From Isoperla grammatica (Eukaryota > Arthropoda > Insecta > Plecoptera > Perlodidae), in contig OX246745.1 of the NCBI GenBank assembly GCA_945910005.1, forward strand, positions 12,203,706 to 12,267,705: a stretch of 64,000 bases of DNA. The letters run 5' to 3'. The position numbers and the translations under genes were made by a program. Position 1 is the first letter of the stretch; each line of letters starts with the position of its first letter. This document shows, in pieces, positions 61,301-64,000 of the stretch. The notes below the pieces were generated by a model, which had not been told where the DNA came from, did not search any database, and was given only the letters and a program-made list of their open reading frames with translations.

Positions 61301-63870
61301 TCAAACTGAAGCATTAACGAACTATGCATATTAACCACGGATATTTTCAGCGTAGACGTGACCCTTTAGGACTAATGAAATAGCCAGAAAATTACTTTAA
61401 ATCTAGGATCGTACATATATAAGAGTTGCAAACCTCTTTCAAAGAAAATCCCAAAGCACCCAGTCAACTTTTTGTCTAATACGCTTATGATATGATTAAT
61501 AATTAAGATTTTTGTGTTGATTATTCTGATGAAAAACTAAGTTTGAGTACATATCTAATGATTTGTGTATAATTCAACAGAAAGATCTATCGGGACGTAC
61601 TGACAATGTGTGGAACCAATCCAGCTTTTCAAATTATTAAATCGTGGATAGAAGACAAAATTATAAAAGGAGAAGAAGCAGCAGAAATTGTCACATCCCT
61701 GCCTTCACATATACAAACGCCTGATGTGGAAACCATAAAAAGCTTTTATGTAATTACTTAGACTTTATATTTCATTTTATACACAATATCAGAATTAGGT
61801 ATTTAGATAATATAGAATACACGGCTAACTTTCATGTAACGTCTTCTTTGCAGGACTTAGTTCGGAGCCCCGCCGTTCGCGAAGACCAACAATTGAAGAT
61901 TTCGTCTATCCTGGCTTTCTCCAACCTCCTCCGTGTCGCTTGCGTTAATTCTGCCGCAAGACGCGCTCGTTACCCAACCAACGTCATGAAGATGGCATGC
62001 TCTCCAAAAGATGCTGCTAGTTACATACCCTGGTTCATTAACCAACTGCGTACTGAACCTGAAATGCGATTAGTATACATCAATGCTCTAGGAAATACTG
62101 GTTCAAATTTAGTTTTATCACCTTTGCAAAATGTGGCGGAAAATGGAAACTACTCGCCTATTCAGCGTGCTTCTGCAGTCTTTGCTATGAAATTTCAAAT
62201 TTTTCAACACTCAGAAACTACAATTCCAATTCTTCTTAGTCTTTTCCACAATACCGGCAATCCTACATCAGTTCGTATCGCAGCCGTATCCATGCTATTT
62301 TATGCCCGGCTTCCATTGAATATTTGGCAGCGGTTAGCGATATCTACGTGGTATGAGCAGAATCCGGCCATAGCAGCTTTTGTGAGAAGTTCCTTGTATT
62401 CTTTATCGAATATGAAAGATCCTGTTTACGCTGAATTGTAAGTTATAGCTTTTATTTAACATTTTCAGTTAGTTTATGTTGACATTTAAATAAGAATGAT
62501 CATTTTATCGTGTGCTTTTCAGATCTCAAAGTGCCTTCTCCGTATACTCTCTCTCTAAGCCTGTCTCACTCGGTCCACATCGAGCGTATAACATGATGAG
62601 ATCCAGTGTCGTCGAAAGCCTACAACAAGTCATCCTTGAACAATTCTCTTGGATTCCTGGTCCAGTTGCCAGCAACATTTACTATCGGCACACTCAACGT
62701 CTGGGAGGTTTATCAAATGTTGGGTTTGAAGGAGAAATGTGGCTAATGAATCCAGACGCTTTCTTCACTGTTCTTCAAGAACTCGTTTATCCTAGTGACG
62801 ATGTGACCCGAGCACGACCGATGATGAAGAATCTATCTCGATCAACGCGGTGGATCCGTGATGCATTAAAAATTGAACCAAGATTGTTACCCCGATTGGA
62901 GGGAGCTCTGCACTTCAAGTTGAATCAGTTATCTGAGAGGCTTTTTGCTTTTGACAAGAAGATGTCTATTGACCTCGCTAAAGGTCAGTACAGGAACTGG
63001 TGGTAACTGGTGGTTGGTGTAATTGTTATCTTCGAATATCTATTTAATGTTTATACCTAAATAATATTGTCTACTTTTTAGGGATGTTCGAAGTAGGTCA
63101 ATAAGTTTGCTTTAGTAAGTTTACATAATATTGTGAAGTATCTGTCCTAACATAAAATATTCAAGTTTAGTAGGTTGTTGCATTTACATAATTTTGTTTT
63201 AAAGACGTTTTTTATAAATAACATTTAATGTATTATTAATTTTCTAACACCTTTGTAACTTGGGATAGTAATTTATTGGTTCATGTTCTAGCCGGAAGAA
63301 GTTTTTTGGATCAAATGAAAGGAGGAAAGGAATTTCACTACCTAAAATTGGACCAATCATCGTTATTAATGGCTACTTCTACCGAAATGGGATTTCCAGT
63401 CAATATGCATGTTCATGTGCCTTGGACGTATAGGGCAGTTGGCAATGCTAAACTGAATAGTAACACAAAGGAGTTCAATCTGGAGGCGACTGTAACGTAA
63501 GACTTCTTGCTATCACAATTCTGTTAACAGCTTTCTTCGATGATAAGTGTGTTCATGTGAGTATATTTTCAGATTAATGTCCCAGTTGATAGCTGACATC
63601 AGTATTTTCACTGAATGGGATCAGTCAGTCCATGTGTCGGCATCATATGGTGTCAGTCTGATCAATCTACCATCCATGAGCTACCGTGCCAAATTGAACA
63701 AACCAATGTCTACGGTTCAACTGGGTTTCTCGATGATGGACTCAAACGCAAACAATATTATCATTCATCACAGTAGTAAATCTTTCACAGCACAGCTAGA
63801 TGCTTTTAATTTGAAACCCTGGAGTCTTTCTAAAGGTTCTAAAGTACTTCACACGAACGAACCAAATCAG
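52339..63870 (+). CDS. Vg: Vitellogenin, N-terminal 1109 codons (12 exons; 3' end beyond window)
   Basis: Vitellogenin is the secreted egg-yolk precursor made in insect fat body and taken up by oocytes; it carries lipid and phosphate. Exons read here: 52339-52375, 57406-57429, 58095-58237, 58434-58571, 59214-59621, 59959-60210, 60525-61132, 61581-61749, 61854-62437, 62523-62983, 63292-63496, 63573-63870. All introns are GT-AG, phases agree, and the joined length is 3327 bases (1109 codons) without a stop. Visible parts: signal peptide (residues 1-18, probable cleavage after Ala-Phe-Ala); lipoprotein N-terminal domain (about 22-775) beginning with the family-typical Trp-Ser-Pro-His-Lys-Glu-Tyr; a Ser/Lys-rich linker at about 361-438; a helical region rich in HEAT-like helices (about 540-780); then the start of the DUF1943 region. 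Insect vitellogenins are usually about 1750-1850 residues, so roughly 60% is present. No frameshift or internal stop was seen. A related large lipid transfer protein is less likely because of the Ser-rich linker and the N-terminal motif. Confidence 0.95.
52435..52680. repeat. Dispersed-repeat-like block in intron 1
   Basis: This block is GC-richer than the surrounding intron, with GGGGACCACCGGCTTTACGT and CCCATCCGAAAGGACGG. A weakly similar stretch (GTAGCCTAC, GAAAAGTA) occurs near 41186. I suspect a decayed retroelement but cannot name it. Confidence 0.35.
52832..53213. repeat. 97-bp tandem repeat in vitellogenin intron 1, about 4 copies
   Basis: Copies start at 52832, 52929, 53026 and 53123 with CACTTCTTTGT(C/T)GCACAGTC. 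They contain CTCTCCAAGCGGGGGAGGG and end CTGTACCATCCCCCGGGTT. The last copy has small deletions and insertions. Open frames through it reflect the repeat, not a protein. Confidence 0.93.
54144..54410 (+). mobile_element. tRNA-derived SINE in vitellogenin intron 1
   Basis: This copy has the same family and orientation as 26900-27177: AGAGGTGGCTCAG head, GGTTCGATTCCGGCCACCGG B box, and the same body through GGTGTGCACCCTATAAC. It is close in sequence to the 26900 copy. I could not identify a clean target duplication. Confidence 0.9.
54875..55305. repeat. Diverged foldback in vitellogenin intron 1 (arms about 140 bp)
   Basis: The left arm (about 54875-55020) and right arm (about 55163-55305) are inverted copies. 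They share CTACCAAGGAT, TAGCTCGCAATAT, TTATTGATATCTT/TTATTATATCTT, AAAAAGTGATTC and TTTGTATCAGCT, roughly 75% alike by eye. It lies wholly within the intron and would be transcribed as a long hairpin. Confidence 0.75.
56124..56190 (-). mobile_element. tRNA-like SINE head, reverse orientation, in vitellogenin intron 1
   Basis: Read on the minus strand it shows GAGGAGGCTCAGCGGTAAC (A box) and ACGGTTCGAGTCCGGTCACT (B box), about the length of a tRNA. There is no recognisable body and the anticodon arm is poorly paired. I regard it as a SINE remnant or tRNA pseudogene, not a working tRNA. Confidence 0.6.
57406..57429 (+). CDS. Vg: Vitellogenin exon 2 (24 bases, end of signal peptide)
   Basis: This is a microexon after a pyrimidine-rich TTTTCAG acceptor and before a GTGAGT donor. 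It completes a Val codon and encodes AGAFAEY, giving the signal-peptidase site after Ala-Phe-Ala. Using the alternative acceptor six bases downstream (after TTGCAG) would break the frame with exon 1. Frame continuity on both sides is the main support. Confidence 0.85.
58095..58237 (+). CDS. Vg: Vitellogenin exon 3 (start of lipid-transport N domain)
   Basis: This exon encodes residues 21-68, starting with Trp-Ser-Pro-His-Lys-Glu-Tyr and continuing through LALKPQYAGILYQGALLIQT. This is the conserved beta-strand opening of the vitellogenin/apolipoprotein N-terminal domain. The acceptor is CAG, the donor is GTATGC, and the exon ends in phase 0. Confidence 0.93.
58434..58571 (+). CDS. Vg: Vitellogenin exon 4 (N domain)
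   Basis: This exon has 46 codons (residues 69-114), phase 0 at both ends, with a TTTCAG acceptor and GTAATT donor. It encodes the N-sheet continuation, including LQDMTYIKIHQVLPNGWWEK, and is followed in frame by exon 5. Confidence 0.92.
59214..59621 (+). CDS. Vg: Vitellogenin exon 5 (cysteine-rich N-sheet)
   Basis: This exon has 136 codons (residues 115-250). It contains the VNQLQLDL-type strand/helix, the conserved NCEVLYEV segment, and a run of cysteines (DLCGSR, SNCDANVEY, KKCLPG, QCGDFW) that form disulfides in this domain of known vitellogenins. The donor is T|GTAAGT, phase 0. Confidence 0.94.
59959..60210 (+). CDS. Vg: Vitellogenin exon 6 (N-sheet, end)
   Basis: This exon has 84 codons (residues 251-334), starting RSSVTRVFGCGERKDF and ending before the polyserine exon. 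It is phase 0 at both ends, with a TTGCAG acceptor and GTAAGG donor. Confidence 0.93.
60525..61132 (+). CDS. Vg: Vitellogenin exon 7 (Ser/Lys-rich linker and start of helical domain)
   Basis: This exon encodes residues 335 to 536 plus two bases of codon 537. After about 25 ordered residues comes a low-complexity linker (about 361-438). It is rich in Ser, Lys and Glu, with a basic cluster ERKQSKRRK and an acidic-serine cluster SSSQSSEESSESEE at about 422-435 that looks like casein-kinase-type phosphorylation sites. The helical domain follows (DLSNSDFSHAPHMPF, then FRDLMGEIINDF). Insect vitellogenins are cut near this linker. The donor chosen (AG|GTTGGT) is weak, but it is the one that gives the correct phase into exon 8. 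Confidence 0.9.
61581..61749 (+). CDS. Vg: Vitellogenin exon 8 (helical domain)
   Basis: This exon starts with one base completing an Arg codon, then KIYRDVLTMCGTNPAF and on to VETIKSFY, where the donor TAT|GTAATT is used. Reading through the donor meets a stop 9 bases later, which supports the junction. It encodes 56 codons of the alpha-helical half of the lipoprotein N domain. Confidence 0.9.
61854..62437 (+). CDS. Vg: Vitellogenin exon 9 (helical domain)
   Basis: This exon runs from DLVRSPAVREDQQLKISSIL to NMKDPVYAEL, residues 594-788. It consists of repeated amphipathic helices typical of this domain, including the conserved RLVYINALGNTG segment. The acceptor is TTTGCAG and the donor GTAAGT, in phase 2. 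Confidence 0.95.
62523..62983 (+). CDS. Vg: Vitellogenin exon 10 (junction of N domain and DUF1943)
   Basis: This exon starts with the base completing Leu-788, then SQSAFSVYSLSKPVSLGPHR, and ends DLAKG in phase 1 at GT|CAGT. It encodes the end of the helical part and the first beta-rich segment of DUF1943, which lines the lipid cavity. Confidence 0.93.
63292..63496 (+). CDS. Vg: Vitellogenin exon 11 (DUF1943)
   Basis: This exon runs from AGRSFLDQMKGGKEFHYLKL to NLEATVT. The acceptor is CTAG and the donor GTAAGA, in phase 2. It contains the beta-strand region with the conserved MATSTEMGFPV segment (residues about 942-1009). Confidence 0.93.
63573..63870 (+). CDS. Vg: Vitellogenin exon 12 (DUF1943, last complete exon in window)
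   Basis: This exon completes Thr-1010, then LMSQLIADISIFTEWDQSVH and on to NEPNQ, followed by donor GTACCT; it ends in phase 0. The next exon is beyond position 64000, so the gene is cut off by the window and not by mutation. Confidence 0.9.
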
Positions 63871-63952
63871 GTACCTAATGTCTTTGTTAGTTTTATTAAT
63901 TTTAGTATCATTTGGGTAGTAATAGACTTTTCAGAAAAAGTGAGATATATAC

Positions 63953-64000
63953 CCCAGGGCCCGGATTCACAAGAGTTCTTAAGTATTTTTCTTAACTCTA
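63953..64000. mobile_element. Possible MITE terminus at the window edge (vitellogenin intron 12)
   Basis: CAGGGCCCGGATTCACAAGA followed by TTCTTAAGTATTTTTCTTAA looks like the GG-starting, CTTAAG-containing end of many Harbinger-type MITEs. The partner end would be outside the window. Confidence 0.3.

Overview
The window is eukaryotic, AT-rich, intron-containing nuclear DNA from an arthropod, almost certainly an insect. The only confident protein-coding gene is the 5' part of a vitellogenin gene on the + strand (exons between 52339 and 63870, continuing past the right edge). The protein has a secretory signal peptide, the lipid-transport N-terminal domain, a Ser/Lys-rich linker inside that domain and the start of the DUF1943 region, as in insect vitellogenins. 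The large introns, abundant TAA microsatellites, Dong/R4-type LINE, tRNA-derived SINEs and many MITEs fit a large repeat-rich insect genome. A polyneopteran such as a phasmid or cockroach relative is my guess, not something the sequence proves.

Layout. Positions 1 to about 52.2 kb form a gene-poor desert in which I find no convincing protein-coding exon of a host gene. It holds: short tandem duplications (4.6 and 6.1-6.35 kb); TA-flanked inverted-repeat elements (6.38-7.09, 24.15-24.86 and 27.38-27.54 kb); a near-perfect 57-bp-arm palindrome (21.15-21.31 kb); a complete small LTR retroelement (22280-24030) with identical 206-bp LTRs, a 5-bp target duplication and a 49-bp minisatellite as much of its interior; two copies of a PIF/Harbinger-like MITE family (25.19-25.50 and 48.75-49.59 kb); a tRNA-derived SINE with target duplication (26.9-27.2 kb); a 5'-truncated Dong/R4-type LINE inside a (TAA)n microsatellite (32.4-33.3 kb); a pogo/Tigger-type MITE next to a 29-copy 34-bp minisatellite (38.0-39.55 kb); a 56-bp inverted repeat (46.29-46.65 kb); a (TCGTCA)n array (47.77-48.03 kb); and numerous long poly(G)/poly(C) tracts.

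The vitellogenin gene starts with a TATA-type promoter (TATAAGA at 52280), with a decayed SINE ending about 180 bp upstream of that box. A 37-bp coding part of exon 1 is followed by a 5.0-kb first intron containing a 97-bp tandem array, a second SINE copy, a large foldback and a tRNA-like SINE head. Exons 2-12 join in a single frame (3327 coding bases, 1109 codons, all junctions GT/AG and phase-compatible), giving roughly the N-terminal 60% of a normal insect vitellogenin. The von Willebrand D domain and stop codon lie outside the window.

No multi-gene system is present. The most distinctive objects are the minisatellite-bearing miniature LTR element inserted into an older foldback, the LINE-in-TAA-microsatellite insertion with a wobble-rich hairpin in its 3' region, and the large palindromes. 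All coordinates and junctions were read by eye without alignment software.
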